In this document: piece after piece, positions 44,715-53,320 of the stretch
Position numbering within the stretch: position 1 is the stretch's first letter
Layout: each line of letters starts with the position of its first letter
Position numbers and translations under genes: made by a program
From: Candidatus Thiosymbion ectosymbiont of Catanema sp. Cochon2018
Lineage (GTDB): Bacteria; Pseudomonadota; Gammaproteobacteria; Chromatiales; Chromatiaceae
Direction of reading: 5' to 3'
DNA: 64,000 nt
Assembly: GCA_011392765.1 (NCBI GenBank)
Contig: WYCW01000001.1
Coordinates: forward strand, 186,001-250,000
Notes under the pieces: generated by a model
Databases searched by the model: none
What the model saw: only the letters and a program-made list of their open reading frames with translations
Told to the model about the DNA's origin: nothing

Positions 44715-44954
44715 CTACCCACCCTTCCGACCATCGGCGCCCCGCGCCCAGTGCACCGCGGCGTCTATATCCCGATCACCGATGCCGAGCTGCTCCAACT
44801 TCTCCCGAACTTGATCCGTACGGTTCGGGCGCATGGGGATGAGCAGGATGTGCCCGTCCTCGTCGCGAACATCGAAATAATCCACGTCCGGATAGTTCGC
44901 AATCACGGTCTTGGGCAGGGTCAGCTGGTTCTTCGACGTCTCTTTTGCGAACAG
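44715..44954 (-). CDS. AbrB-like antitoxin with a CTG in place of the start
   Basis: 79 residues if read from CTG 44954: FAKETSKNQLTLPKTVIANY then PDVDYFDVRDEDGHILLIPM. TSKNQLTLPK is the typical AbrB/VapB motif. No ATG, GTG or TTG stands at the expected place; the first standard codon (GTG 44906) would cut off the DNA-binding motif. The toxin expected downstream is replaced by repeats. Probably decaying. Confidence 0.5.
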   Translation of the reverse strand: MFAKETSKNQLTLPKTVIANYPDVDYFDVRDEDGHILLIPMRPNRTDQVREKLEQLGIGDRDIDAAVHWARGADGRKGG

Positions 44955-44995
44955 AGCCGGCTGGCGAACGTTATCACTGACTGATACGATGAGCC

Positions 44996-45361
44996 ATGCA
45001 TCGGGATTCTGGAATCGAAACCCTGCTCGATCTTCACGACCAAATCATCGACCAAGGCAACGGGTATTGGCTCAAGATCGAGGCGTGGCAGATCGATCCG
45101 ACTCCAGAGGTACCGCACGGCATTCGCTACTCGCTCACGCTCCATGAGCCGAATGGAAAACGAATACTCGGTTATGACAATGCGCATGCTGTCAAACCAC
45201 CGAGGAAGTTTAAGTATGCAGGACGCATCCTGGCATATGACCACAAGCACCGCCATTGCTCGGATGCGGGCGTGCCCTACGAGTTTCAGGATGCCCACCA
45301 GTTGTTGACGGACTTTTTTGCGGAAGTCGACCGCGTGTTGCGGGAGGTTATGAGGCAATGA
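44996..45361 (+). CDS. TumE-like (DUF6516) toxin
   Basis: 121 residues. GNGYWLKIEAWQIDPTPEVP, HGIRYSLTLHEPNGKRILGY, then DNAHAVKPPRKFKY and AYDHKHRH match DUF6516/TumE proteins, which are paired with HVO_A0114-like HTH proteins. It overlaps the next gene by four bases (ATGA). Its toxic activity is inferred from family pairing. Confidence 0.8.
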   Translation: MHRDSGIETLLDLHDQIIDQGNGYWLKIEAWQIDPTPEVPHGIRYSLTLHEPNGKRILGYDNAHAVKPPRKFKYAGRILAYDHKHRHCSDAGVPYEFQDAHQLLTDFFAEVDRVLREVMRQ

Positions 45362-45708
45362 AAGCCATTGTGATCGGCATCATGCCGCAAGAGAAGATCC
45401 GTGCGCGGATGTTGGCTATTGCGCGTGGCGAGTACAGGCCCCAGCCGGGAGAACCCAAGGTTTGGTTCACTTCGATGAAGTCGCTCGCCGAGGTTTTGAG
45501 CAACGAAAATCGCGCACTGCTGAAGCTGATCGCAGAAATGAAACCGGAATCGATCTCTGCTTTGGCGGAGGCTACGGGCCACAAGCCTGGCAATCTCTCT
45601 CGCACGCTGAAGACCATGTCCAATTACGGTATCGTCGACTTGCGGCGCGAGAAGCGATATGTGCGTCCAATTGCCAAGGCAACGGAGTTCCGGATTATTG
45701 CAGCGTGA
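45358..45708 (+). CDS. HVO_A0114-like HTH protein (TumA-type antitoxin)
   Basis: 116 residues. EVLSNENRALLKLIAEMKPE, ISALAEATGHKPGNLSRTLK is a winged-helix DNA-binding domain, followed by IVDLRREKRYVRPIAKA. It is the usual second gene after a DUF6516 toxin. ATG 45358 in the ATGA overlap is the start; the longer upstream frame is out of register with the toxin. Confidence 0.82.
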   Translation: MKAIVIGIMPQEKIRARMLAIARGEYRPQPGEPKVWFTSMKSLAEVLSNENRALLKLIAEMKPESISALAEATGHKPGNLSRTLKTMSNYGIVDLRREKRYVRPIAKATEFRIIAA

Positions 45709-45810
45709 CGGGAGCGCGTAGTTGGGGTGAGGAACGAACCCCAACGATCTTGGCTCGACATGACGATTCGTCGGGGTTCGCAGGCTCACTCCAACTTACG
45801 AGTCGGCATA

Positions 45811-46101
45811 TCAAGCCGTGAGCGGATGAATCGCGTCCAGTGAATCTCCAAGCTCGGCGCCGGTAACGGCCAAGTCGTAGTTGGTCTGCAAATTCATCCA
45901 GAACGCCGGCGTCGTGCCGAAAAAACGTCCCAGGCGCAACGAGGTGTCGGCTGTGATGCTGCGTTTTCCCTTCACAATCTGATCGATTCGGGTTGGTTGC
46001 ACGCCGATTTCCTTGGCCAGTCGGTAAAGGGTCAACTCATACTCGTCGAGAGACTCGGCCAAGTGGCAGCCAAGGTGATTCGGAGGAAGCTGCTCGGTCA
46101 T
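45811..46101 (-). CDS. higA: HigA-type antitoxin
   Basis: 96 residues. HLAESLDEYELTLYRLAKEI, GVQPTRIDQIVKGKRSITAD, LGRFFGTTPAFWMNLQTNYD is the classic HigA/VapI HTH antitoxin. ATG 46101 lies 14 bases after the HigB stop. It looks intact even though its toxin is damaged. Confidence 0.9.
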   Translation of the reverse strand: MTEQLPPNHLGCHLAESLDEYELTLYRLAKEIGVQPTRIDQIVKGKRSITADTSLRLGRFFGTTPAFWMNLQTNYDLAVTGAELGDSLDAIHPLTA

Positions 46102-46114
46102 GGTGGGTACGGTT

Positions 46115-46354
46115 TCAGTGGTAGTCGGTAACCTCAACGTCATAGGCGTGGCCATCGCGCCATTCAAAGCATATACGCCATTGATCGTTGATGCGCATGC
46201 TGTGCTGACCGGCACGATCTGCGCGCAAGGCTTCGAGCCGGTGTGACGGCGGGACGCGGAGGTCGTCGAGCGTTTCCGCCGCATTGATGCGCTCCAAGCG
46301 CATCCTGGCACGCTGTGTTGGTAGCGCGATAATAGCGCCAAGGATAGAGGCCAC
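46115..46354 (-). pseudogene. higB: HigB-type toxin with damaged N-terminus
   Basis: 79 residues from a GTG. The core AAETLDDLRVPPSHRLEALR, GQHSMRINDQWRICFEWRDG and closing VEVTDYH are a good HigB match. The front 12-15 residues of HigB (MIxSFRxKxxE) are missing, and a neighbouring frame holds SRAIELLKLSGL, so an indel has hit the N-terminus. Activity uncertain. Confidence 0.65.
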
Positions 46355-46427
46355 TTAGCTTAAGGAGTTCTATAGCTCGACTGTCCAAACCGGCGATCAG
46401 CCTGCATACCCCCCGTCCGCCGGCATC

Positions 46428-46799
46428 CTAATGGTCGATCAGATCGTCCACATCCACGGAGAGTGCGGACGCCAGCTGCGCCAAGGCCGCAACCGAACCT
46501 TGCTTGCGCCCGGTCTCGATCTGCGAGAGGTAGGTCTTGTCGATACCAGCTTTCCGTGCCAGCGCGGCTTGTGTGAGTTCTCGGTACTCACGCCAGACCC
46601 GCAGGGGTGAATCGCCATTTACGAGGCGCTGCATCACTGTATGCGGTACCGTCCCTCCGGCATCTGCCATAGCGGTGTCGTAGGCCCGGATGTCACGCAT
46701 CTGTTCCGACAGTCGGGCTATCTCTTCGTATTCCTCGCAGGGTATGACTGCGTACTCAGGCACACCATCGCGTTCGATGATCTGAACGTTTGCGGTCAT
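46428..46799 (-). CDS. Phd-like/XRE antitoxin
   Basis: 123 residues. The N-terminal part VQIIERDGVPEYAVIPCEEY is Phd-like, and the C-terminal Cro/CI domain has LTQAALARKAGIDKTYLSQI then ETGRKQGSVAALAQLA. Typical partners are RelE toxins, none of which adjoins. It sits 14 bases after the parB stop on the same strand and could be read with parA-parB. Confidence 0.8.
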   Translation of the reverse strand: MTANVQIIERDGVPEYAVIPCEEYEEIARLSEQMRDIRAYDTAMADAGGTVPHTVMQRLVNGDSPLRVWREYRELTQAALARKAGIDKTYLSQIETGRKQGSVAALAQLASALSVDVDDLIDH

Positions 46800-46813
46800 T
46801 TGTAAATGTCCTC

Positions 46814-47713
46814 TTATTTTATGTGAGCAAGAATCCCGTCGAGCTCATCGAGGCTGTTGTATGCAATGACCAGCTTACCCGTACCCCGGCTGCCGTGCTT
46901 GATTTGGACTCGGGCCCCGAGCCGTTCGCCCAGGTCCTCTTGTAATCGCCGTATGTCGGGATCGGGTGTCGGCTCCGGGGCCTTGGCCGCGGGTTGTTCC
47001 CGGTCCGCCGCCTGCAGGCGGCGGACCAGCTTTTCGGTCTCCCGCACGGACAGCCCGCGGGCGACGACCTGGCCAGCAACCTCGCTCTGCTGGGGTCCAC
47101 GTAATCCCAGGAGTGTCCGCGCATGTCCCATCTCCAGACGTTTGTCCTGGAGATATTGCTTGACGTCGTCGTTCAGCTCCAGCAGACGCAGTAGGTTGGT
47201 TACCATGGTGCGGGATCTTCCGATCGCCTCCGCGACCTGCTGGTGGGTCAGCCCGAATTCGGTCAGCAGGCGCTCCAGGGCCCCCGCTTCTTCCAGCGGA
47301 TTGAGGTCGTCCCGCTGGATATTTTCAATCAGGGCGATTGCGATGGCGGACTGCTCATCCACTTCCCGCACCACCACGGGTATCTCCGTGAGACCCGCCT
47401 GTCGGGAGGCCTGCCAACGCCGCTCTCCGGCGACGATTTCGTAACGCCCGGCATCGATCGGCCGTACTACGATAGGCTGAATCACACCCCGGGCGGCAAT
47501 GGAATCCGCCAGCTCACGCAGGCTATCGGGATCGAACTCACGCCGTGGCTGGTAGCGTCCACGCGTGATCAGATCGAGCGGAAGGCTGGTGACCTCCGGG
47601 ACCGCCGGGGTATCTCCTCCCGCCTCGCCACCCTCGGCACCGGGCTCCAGGTCCTGGATTCCGCCGAGCAGTGCATCCAGACCACGACCGAGGCCTTTTT
47701 TCTTTACAGACAT
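46814..47713 (-). CDS. parB: Chromosome-partitioning protein ParB
   Basis: 299 residues. MSVKKKGLGRGLDALLGG is the usual start. The CTPase/ParB box GRYEIVAGERRWQASRQAGL with ENIQRDDLNPLEEA, the HTH LTHQQVAEAIGRSRTMVTNL and a C-terminal dimer domain are all present. No full parS (TGTTTCACGTGAAACA) was spotted in the window. In many relatives atpI follows directly; here a 13.8-kb island separates them. Confidence 0.97.
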   Translation of the reverse strand: MSVKKKGLGRGLDALLGGIQDLEPGAEGGEAGGDTPAVPEVTSLPLDLITRGRYQPRREFDPDSLRELADSIAARGVIQPIVVRPIDAGRYEIVAGERRWQASRQAGLTEIPVVVREVDEQSAIAIALIENIQRDDLNPLEEAGALERLLTEFGLTHQQVAEAIGRSRTMVTNLLRLLELNDDVKQYLQDKRLEMGHARTLLGLRGPQQSEVAGQVVARGLSVRETEKLVRRLQAADREQPAAKAPEPTPDPDIRRLQEDLGERLGARVQIKHGSRGTGKLVIAYNSLDELDGILAHIK

Positions 47714-47749
47714 GGATTGACTCCAGTCTACGCTGTTATCCGCAGTCGG

Positions 47750-47978
47750 GTAGGTTGGGCAAAGCCCACCAAGGACGGTGCGCCGTGCCCAACGAACTGT
47801 GGAGGTTGGACACACCGCCGTGGACCACATGGACGGCATGAGGGTAGCCCAATAGACAACATGGACGGTATGGACGGTATGGACTCGGGGGCACACAGCG
47901 ACCCCCGGTCCACGTGGTCCACTGAGTCCATGGAGTCCACGGCGGCTGCCACCGTCCCTGCGGCTTTGCCCAACCTAT
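47750..47978. repeat. Long R1 palindromic element, copy 2
   Basis: From taggttgggcaaagcccacc to ggctttgcccaaccta, with the same ATGGAC-run core as 4220-4450. It lies between parA and parB and probably interrupts their co-transcription or adds a strong mRNA hairpin. To its right are a cgctacgctcgggatgacag unit (also at 60628) and a ttgcggccatttgcgtttat unit. Confidence 0.85.
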
Positions 47979-48085
47979 GAACTTGAGGTTGTCTGATCGC
48001 TAATAGATCCCTTGCGCTACGCTCGGGATGACAGGGAGCGGTTTTACCATTATTTGCGGCCATTTGCGTTTATTTGCGGACAAAT

Positions 48086-48892
48086 CTATTTCCCCGCAGC
48101 TACGGGACGGTGTTTTTTCTGTCGGCGGAGAATTTCGCCGGCCAGGGCCAGATAGGAGATTGCGCCGCTGGAGGTCTTGTCGTAGAGCATGGCCGGCTGG
48201 CCATGGCTCGGGGCCTCGGCGAGCCGCACGTTGCGCGGGATGATAGTACGGTAAACCTGGTTGTTGAAATGGGTGACCAACTGGGTCGATACTTGGTTGG
48301 CCAGGTTGTTGCGCGGATCGTGCATGGTGCGCAGGATGCCCTCGATCACCAGCGCCCTATTGCGACTGGCGCGGATTTGACCGATGGTGTGGAGGAGCGC
48401 CGACAGTCCTTCCAAGGCGTAATACTCACATTGGATGGGAATGAGCACCCCCTGGGCGGCCACCAGGGCATTGACGGTCAGCATATTGAGCGACGGCGGG
48501 CAATCGATGACGATGAACTCATAATCCCCTTTTACGGTGGACAGGATATGGGCCAGCCGCCGCTCGCGTTCTTCACCGCGGGTCGAATCCATGAGCCCGA
48601 CTTCGGCGGCAGTCAGGTCGCCGTTGGCGGGCAGCAGATCGAAGCCGGGCTTTGGCTCCTCGACCCGTTTGAGGCATTCCCGGAAGGTCCGGTTCCCGAG
48701 CATAAGGTCACAGGCGGAACTTGCCAGATCGTTCTTGTCCACCCCGCAGCCCATGGTGGCATTGCCCTGCGGGTCCATATCCACGAGCAGTACCCGGCGC
48801 TTCATGGAGGCCAATGAAGCGGTCAGATTGACGGCGGTGGTGGTCTTGCCCACGCCGCCTTTCTGATTGGCGATGGCGATTGTCCGTACCAT
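48086..48892 (-). CDS. parA: Chromosome-partitioning ATPase ParA (Soj)
   Basis: 268 residues. [20 protein letters not shown] is the deviant Walker A motif; [19 protein letters not shown] and [20 protein letters not shown] follow. It is the small chromosomal ParA type without an N-terminal HTH. It forms ATP-dependent DNA-bound gradients that move ParB-parS. It lies about 370 bases before parB because of the inserted R1 element. Confidence 0.97.
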   Translation of the reverse strand: MVRTIAIANQKGGVGKTTTAVNLTASLASMKRRVLLVDMDPQGNATMGCGVDKNDLASSACDLMLGNRTFRECLKRVEEPKPGFDLLPANGDLTAAEVGLMDSTRGEERERRLAHILSTVKGDYEFIVIDCPPSLNMLTVNALVAAQGVLIPIQCEYYALEGLSALLHTIGQIRASRNRALVIEGILRTMHDPRNNLANQVSTQLVTHFNNQVYRTIIPRNVRLAEAPSHGQPAMLYDKTSSGAISYLALAGEILRRQKKHRPVAAGK

Positions 48893-48930
48893 GGTCACTC
48901 AGAGACTATCTAAAAAAGGACCGTAGGTCG

Positions 48931-49007
48931 TAGGCTGGGTTGCGGCCAGAGACGGCCAAAACCCAGCAATACCCAAAGCTGGGTTTCGTTCCTTGCCACC
49001 CAGCCTA
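48931..49007. repeat. R2 palindromic element
   Basis: From taggctgggttgcggccaga to ccacccagccta, between rsmG and parA. Short form without the extended flank seen at 33547 and 42758. Confidence 0.8.
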
Positions 49008-49045
49008 CCGATTTAAAACCAATGTGTTAGTTTTCAGACAGCCTC

Positions 49046-49708
49046 TCAGTCGTAACGGGCCTCGATCAGGTGGCGTTCGGCAGCAAGAAAGGGCACCTCG
49101 ATCGGGTATATGTTCAGGGTATCCGGGCCCGGTTCCAGCCCTTGGAGCTCGGTGCCGGCCGGCCGCTTGCCCGTCATCGCCAGCAGGCGGGTGGGACGTG
49201 CAGGCAGACGCGCCGTCAGGCCCAAGAGATCGGATATCGAGGCCACCGCCCGACCGATAATGGTAGCGAATTCTTTTCCTCGGAGATACGCTTCTATCCG
49301 GGCCTGAACCACAACAGCGTTCGTAAGCCCAAGCTCCATCACCGCCTGGCGCAGAAACCGAATTTTTTTGCCGTTGCTGTCGAGTAGATAAAAGACCCGC
49401 TCCGGCGCGGCAATCGCAAGCGGGATACCCGGCAGACCGGGACCGGTTCCCAGGTCGAGGAGTCTATCGCCGCACAGGTACGGGAGCACGGACAGGCTGT
49501 CGAGCAAGTGCTTGGGAACCATCTCCAGGGGGGTACGCACGGCGGTCAAATTGTAGGCTCGGTTCCAGCGTTGGAGGAGCAAGAGATAACGGACCATAAC
49601 ATCGATTTGGTCGCTGCTCAGAACCATGCCCATCCGTTCGAGACCTGCCGTCAATCGTGCCGGGACCGCTCCTTTTCCGTGGGATGTGCTGATTATAGGC
49701 CTCGACAT
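49046..49708 (-). CDS. rsmG: 16S rRNA (guanine-527-N7) methyltransferase
   Basis: 220 residues. WNRAYNLTAVRTPLEMVPKH, LLDSLSVLPYLCGDRLLDLG, then TGPGLPGIPLAIA is the SAM-binding RsmG/GidB signature. It methylates G527 of 16S rRNA; loss gives low-level streptomycin resistance. ATG 49708 fits the family N-terminus. mnmG (gidA), its usual upstream neighbour, is replaced here by the SRP RNA and the CRISPR region. Confidence 0.96.
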   Translation of the reverse strand: MSRPIISTSHGKGAVPARLTAGLERMGMVLSSDQIDVMVRYLLLLQRWNRAYNLTAVRTPLEMVPKHLLDSLSVLPYLCGDRLLDLGTGPGLPGIPLAIAAPERVFYLLDSNGKKIRFLRQAVMELGLTNAVVVQARIEAYLRGKEFATIIGRAVASISDLLGLTARLPARPTRLLAMTGKRPAGTELQGLEPGPDTLNIYPIEVPFLAAERHLIEARYD

Positions 49709-49905
49709 AGCACTCAATGGTGCGGGCCAGGCGTCGAGATGAGTCAAACTCGGCACATAATCACATGGGACCTAAGAGTCCATCGGTATCCCATGGATTA
49801 CCTTCCTCTCCAGCCGGCCGGCTGTTGTGCAACCGGCAAAGTCATTAGGCTCACCCCGGCAGGCAGGGTTCAGGCAAGCGCGGATGAATCTCTTGTATAG
49901 GGGAA

Positions 49906-50018
49906 GGGAGGCGGTCCCCGCCAGCCACACCCCGGCACACGCTGCCACCGCTGCGGCTGCTCCCTTCCGGGCCTGACCGGGTTCACGGCTTCGCGTTGCG
50001 AGGGGACCGACGGGGCCA
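49906..50018 (-). ncRNA. ffs: 4.5S signal recognition particle RNA
   Basis: On the minus strand the core GGTCAGGCCCGGAAGGGAGC then AGCCGCAG and GTGTGCCGGGGTGTGGCTGG is the universal bacterial SRP RNA loop (GGTCAGG, GGAAG tetraloop region, AGCAGCC). The two ends, GGCCCCGTCGGTCCCC and GGGGACCGCC, pair to close the hairpin. It binds Ffh for co-translational membrane targeting. Ends are set from the base pairing and may be off by a few bases. Confidence 0.92.
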
Positions 50019-50021
50019 CCA

Positions 50022-50053
50022 TAAAGAAAGCCCCGCGTAAACCGGGGCTCGAA
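50022..50053 (-). terminator. Rho-independent terminator upstream of ffs
   Basis: Minus strand: AGCCCCGGTTTACGCGGGGC followed by TTTCTTT, a 7-bp GC stem and a T-rich tail. It would stop leftward transcripts coming out of the old end of the CRISPR array before they reach ffs. Confidence 0.7.
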
Positions 50054-50109
50054 CAAAAACCTTATCAGAGCAGGTCTGTAATGACAAGAGGGGCCAGGGT
50101 GAGCGCGTA

Positions 50110-50199
50110 TGGTTCATCTCCGCAGGTGTGGGGAACACGGTAGGGGCAGGCCCCCTGTGCCTGCCCTGTGCCGGTCCTTCCCGTGGGCGCAGGGAACAC
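50110..50199 (-). CRISPR. Degenerate oldest end of the CRISPR array (two repeats)
   Basis: Two drifted repeats at 50110-50138 and 50171-50199 with a 32-base spacer, keeping the 61-base period. The next repeat (about 50232) is barely recognisable (gggccatccccgg). The following spacer, ccgtagcacaggcgtccccg onward, is a two-mismatch copy of spacers at 50558 and 51573. Confidence 0.75.
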
Positions 50200-50256
50200 C
50201 CGTAGCACAGGCGTCCCCGCCTACAGAAGGGTGGGCCATCCCCGGTTGCCTCCGAA

Positions 50257-50418
50257 TCAGATGAAAAGCTTGGCAATAGCCACTACCGCCAGGGTCGCGG
50301 CGACAATCACAGTGACCTCGTACCAGCGCGGCTCCTTATTCAGCTTTGCGGTCTCGGCCATCAGCTTGCCGATTTCGGCGTGGATCTTCTCGATTTCAAG
50401 CTCTGCTTTCGTGGTCAT
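50257..50418 (-). CDS. Small membrane protein inside the CRISPR region
   Basis: 53 residues. MTTKAELEIEKIHAEIGKLM is an amphipathic helix, followed after PRWYE by one membrane helix, VTVIVAATLAVVAIAKLF. AGGAAGGAAG lies before the ATG, a strong ribosome-binding site. Similar one-helix proteins occur near phage and mobile genes; function unknown. It sits between the degenerate repeats at 50199 and the array resuming at 50469, so it was inserted into the old end of the array or displaced it. Confidence 0.6.
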   Translation of the reverse strand: MTTKAELEIEKIHAEIGKLMAETAKLNKEPRWYEVTVIVAATLAVVAIAKLFI

Positions 50419-50468
50419 AGCGATCTTCCTTCCTCGTAGTCACGGGTTGTATCCGCCATCCCGTATGG

Positions 50469-51770
50469 CGATTCATGCCCGCGGGCACGGGGAACATTTC
50501 GTGCTTCAGTATACCCATCGGTGGCTATCGCTTCATCCCCGCAGGCGTGGGGAACACCCGTAGCGCAGGCGTCCCCGCCTGCAGAAGGGTGGTTTAACCC
50601 TGTGGGCGCGGGGAACACATGGTAAATGATGAGTGATGAGTGATGAGTGATGAGTGATGAGTGATGAGTGATGAGTGATGAGTGATGAGTGATGAGTGAT
50701 GAGTGATGAATGATGAATGATGAATGATGAGTGATGAATGTCGGTTCATCCCCGCAAGTGCGGAGAATGCCCGCATTCATCATTCCGCATTCCGCACTCA
50801 TCATTTCGCTGGGTTCATCCCCGCGGGCGCGGGGAACACATGGGCCGGGTCGGGGACGTGCTGACCGCGACCGGTTCATCCCCGCGGGCGCGGGGAACAC
50901 GGGTTTCGAACCCCCCACCCAATGCCGGCGGCCGGTTCATCCCCGCGGGCGCGGGGAACACTACGGGGCCGGAGGCTTGCCCACCGTCCGTACCGGTTCA
51001 TCCCCGCGGGCGCGGGGAACACCGTGAGCTGGCGGCCCAGGCCCTGTTGGCGGCCGGTTCATCCCCGCGGGCGCGGGGAACACGCCTGCAAGCCCTCTTT
51101 GAGCGCGTCGGCCACCGGTTCATCCCCGCGGGCGCGGGGAACACGGGTGGGCGCGGAATTGGTGCTCGCGGGCGATCGGTTCATCCCCGCGGGCGCGGGG
51201 AACACAGTGGCCTTCGTACAGTGAAAAGATATCCCTGCGGTTCATCCCCGCGGGCGCGGGGAACACCCGGGGTGTTCGGGATCGAGCTCGAAGCGGACCG
51301 GTTCATCCCCGCGGGCGCGGGGAACACCTGAAAGACGAATTGAAAAAAGGCGATGATTCCGGTTCATCCCCGCGGGCGCGGGGAACACTGGTATGCCCTG
51401 AAGCACGGGCGCAATCAGATCGGTTCATCCCCGCGGGCGCGGGGAACACCGCCCGGCGCGGACACGGACTTCCCCCGCGGACGGTTCATCCCCGCGGGCG
51501 CGGGGAACACGTCCACCCATGGCTTCCAATTTGCGATAAGCGTGGGTTCATCCCCGCGGGCGTGGGGAACACCCGTAGCGCAGGCGTCCCCGCCTGCAGA
51601 AGGGTGGTTTAACCCTGCGGGCGCGGGGAACACATGGTAAATGGTGAGTGATGAGTGATGAATGATGAGTGTCGGTTCATCCCCGCAAGTGCGGAGAATG
51701 CCCGCATTCATCATTCCGCATTCCGCACTCATCATTCCGCTAGGTTCATTCCCGCAGGTGCGGGGAACAC
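50469..51770 (-). CRISPR. CRISPR block B (older, leader-distal), about 20 type I-E repeats
   Basis: 29-bp repeats; on the minus strand they start GTGTTCCCCGCGCCCGCGGG and end GATGAACCG. Regular 61-base spacing runs from 50811 to 51572 (13 repeats). The edges are irregular: repeats at 50590 and 51605 carry the variant ttaaccctg, those at 50742 and 51673 carry cccgcaagtgcggagaatg, and spacers there are 39, 40 and 123 bases. The 123-base one (50619-50741) is a TGATGAG microsatellite. Spacer 50558-50589 is identical to 51573-51604. There is no leader on its right side (51771-51907). Confidence 0.92.
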
Positions 51771-51907
51771 TCCCACTCCATACATGCGTCACAGATCGCC
51801 CATTTCGGGCCACCTTCAGACCCGGCTACCGGTAGTCGGACGACCACAGTATGGACAGTCACGAGTCTGCGTTTTATAACCCCAAGTCATAACGTAATCT
51901 CCAAAGT

Positions 51908-52489
51908 TCACACAGCAGTCGGTCGCCGCGGCGGCCAAAAGGTCCCCAGATCGAGGTTCAAGGCCTCAAACGGCGGCACCGAAACCCGATCGGCAGCGGC
52001 AAAGCGGCCGACCTCGATCCAGGCGCCGGCATCGAGCCGGTAGGACTCTAATGTGCGCTTAACCGGATCGATCAGCCATACATACCGTACCCCATAGTAA
52101 GCGTACAGCGGCATCTTGACCTCACGATCATCCCTCGCCGTAGACGGCGATAAAATCTCGCACATCCAATCGGGAACCACCTCGTAGCGTTGATCCTCCG
52201 GTAGGTAAGGCATCCGCTCACACCGCCAGCCCGCCAGATCCGGCACGACCACGTCAACATTGCGCACGAAGTGAACCTCCGGCTCATCCTGGATCCACCA
52301 ACCGCCAGGACCTCCCTTGCCTCTCTGGAACGGGCCGAGCAACTCGGCGCCGAGCACCGAGCCGACATTGATATGGGTTCCGGAAGGCCGCGGGTGAGTA
52401 CGAAGCTGCCCATTCAGAATCTCCCCGGTCACCCCTTCAGGTAGGGCCTCCAAGAATTCGTAGAGAGTGGGTTGAAGTGCCAGCTGCAT
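51908..52489 (-). CDS. Uma2 family (DUF820) putative endonuclease inside the CRISPR locus
   Basis: 193 residues. WWIQDEPEVHFVRNVDVVVP, VPDWMCEILSPSTARDDREV and YGVRYVWLIDPVKRTLESY form the PD-(D/E)xK-like Uma2 core. It is a paralogue of 24187-24771. GGGGAG stands six bases before ATG 52489. It separates CRISPR block B from the isolated repeats at 52534 and is transcribed in the same direction as the array. Confidence 0.85.
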   Translation of the reverse strand: MQLALQPTLYEFLEALPEGVTGEILNGQLRTHPRPSGTHINVGSVLGAELLGPFQRGKGGPGGWWIQDEPEVHFVRNVDVVVPDLAGWRCERMPYLPEDQRYEVVPDWMCEILSPSTARDDREVKMPLYAYYGVRYVWLIDPVKRTLESYRLDAGAWIEVGRFAAADRVSVPPFEALNLDLGTFWPPRRPTAV

Positions 52490-52533
52490 GTTTTTCTCCC
52501 CTATACAAGTACTAAATGACTGGCAACAGGACA

Positions 52534-52737
52534 CGGCTCATCCCCGCGGGTGCGGGGAACACCAGCAATCAGGGGGCAGTTGTCAGTGTGGTTTATCCTC
52601 GTGGATGCGGAGAATACCAGTAATCAGAGGGCAGGGGACAGTTATCAGTGCGGTTTATCCCCGTGGGCGCGGGGAACACGTCATAAATGATGAGTGATGA
52701 ATGATGAGTGATGAATGTTGAATGTCGGTTTATCCCC
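52534..52737 (-). CRISPR. Isolated CRISPR repeats between blocks A and B
   Basis: Repeats at 52534-52562, 52589-52617 and 52651-52679, all with substitutions, plus the first 12 bases of another at 52726-52737 cut by the IS4-like element. The two short spacers resemble each other (agcaatcagggggcagttgt and taatcagagggcaggggaca), and the third is a TGATGAG microsatellite. Confidence 0.8.
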
Positions 52738-53320
52738 AATGCCATTAAGTTAAGCGTTACCGGCCAGCAAAAGAGAGGAAACCTCACCAATCACACGAAT
52801 CCTCGCGGATTGATTGGCGCGATTCGTAGGTTAGGCAAAGCTCGTAGGATGCGGTGAGCGTGTGTTGTCCTTTCCGGACTGCACCACCGCCAGGCGCGAA
52901 CCGCATCTGTGGACGGTGGGCGTGCCCAACACCGGTGTTGGGCACGGGCCATCCCTGGCCCTTTGCCCAACCTTGTATGTTCTGTTTCCAAGGGAAACCC
53001 AAGGAAGGTTATAAAGGGATTTGATGAAGCGTACCTGGGAAGCCGCCCCAACCTGAGGCCTTGAGCCTGTACGGACAGATTGGCTCCCTGCCCGCTTCGC
53101 CCATACCGGAGAGTATCCGAGGCCACTAGCCATGCTCGTGAGCCTGCATAAACAAGGTCGGTAGGCGAAGGTACGGGGACAGGGAACCGGGTACGAATCC
53201 TCACCGGTTTCTGTTTAGGAGGTAAACCGATCAATCTAATTTATGCGTCTGCAGACAAATTGGACTTGCATCGGAACAGAGTATCTACGACAAGCGGCCA
53301 GCAGCTAACTTAATGGCATT
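52738..53320. mobile_element. Transposase-less IS4-like element inserted in a CRISPR repeat
   Basis: Ends are inverted repeats: aatgccattaagttaagc on the left, gctaacttaatggcatt on the right, similar in form to IS4-family ends (AATGCC...AGTTAAG). It is flanked by GGTTTATCCCC on both sides (52727-52737 and 53322-53332), an 11-bp target duplication typical of IS4. Removing it rejoins a 29-base repeat. Inside lie a degenerate R1 element (52827-52974) and a 280-base structured-looking stretch, but no transposase. Confidence 0.8.
52975..53260. other. Candidate structured RNA cargo of the IS4-like element
   Basis: Non-coding and GC-rich with many short self-complementary pieces: gcccataccggagagtatcc, caccggtttctgtttaggag closing with taaaccg, and gatgaagcgtacctgggaag. 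It looks like a conserved structured RNA rather than random spacer, but the class was not identified. It could be a HEARO/omega-type RNA, intron piece or unknown. Confidence 0.35.

Noticed and set aside
46814..49708. parS or oriC near parAB-rsmG
   Set aside because: No TGTTTCACGTGAAACA-type site and no cluster of DnaA boxes was seen by eye.
50022..50060. tRNA-like 3' end (GTTCGAGCCCCGG on the minus strand)
   Set aside because: No acceptor, D or anticodon arms can be drawn around it; the stem followed by T-rich sequence fits a terminator better.
50415..50918. Open frame with ITHHSSL repeats
   Set aside because: It is the TGATGAG microsatellite read on the other strand, joined to CRISPR repeats.
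51771..51907. Second CRISPR leader next to block B
   Set aside because: The sequence is not AT-rich and shows no likeness to the leader at 54831; block B is better read as the displaced old end of one array.
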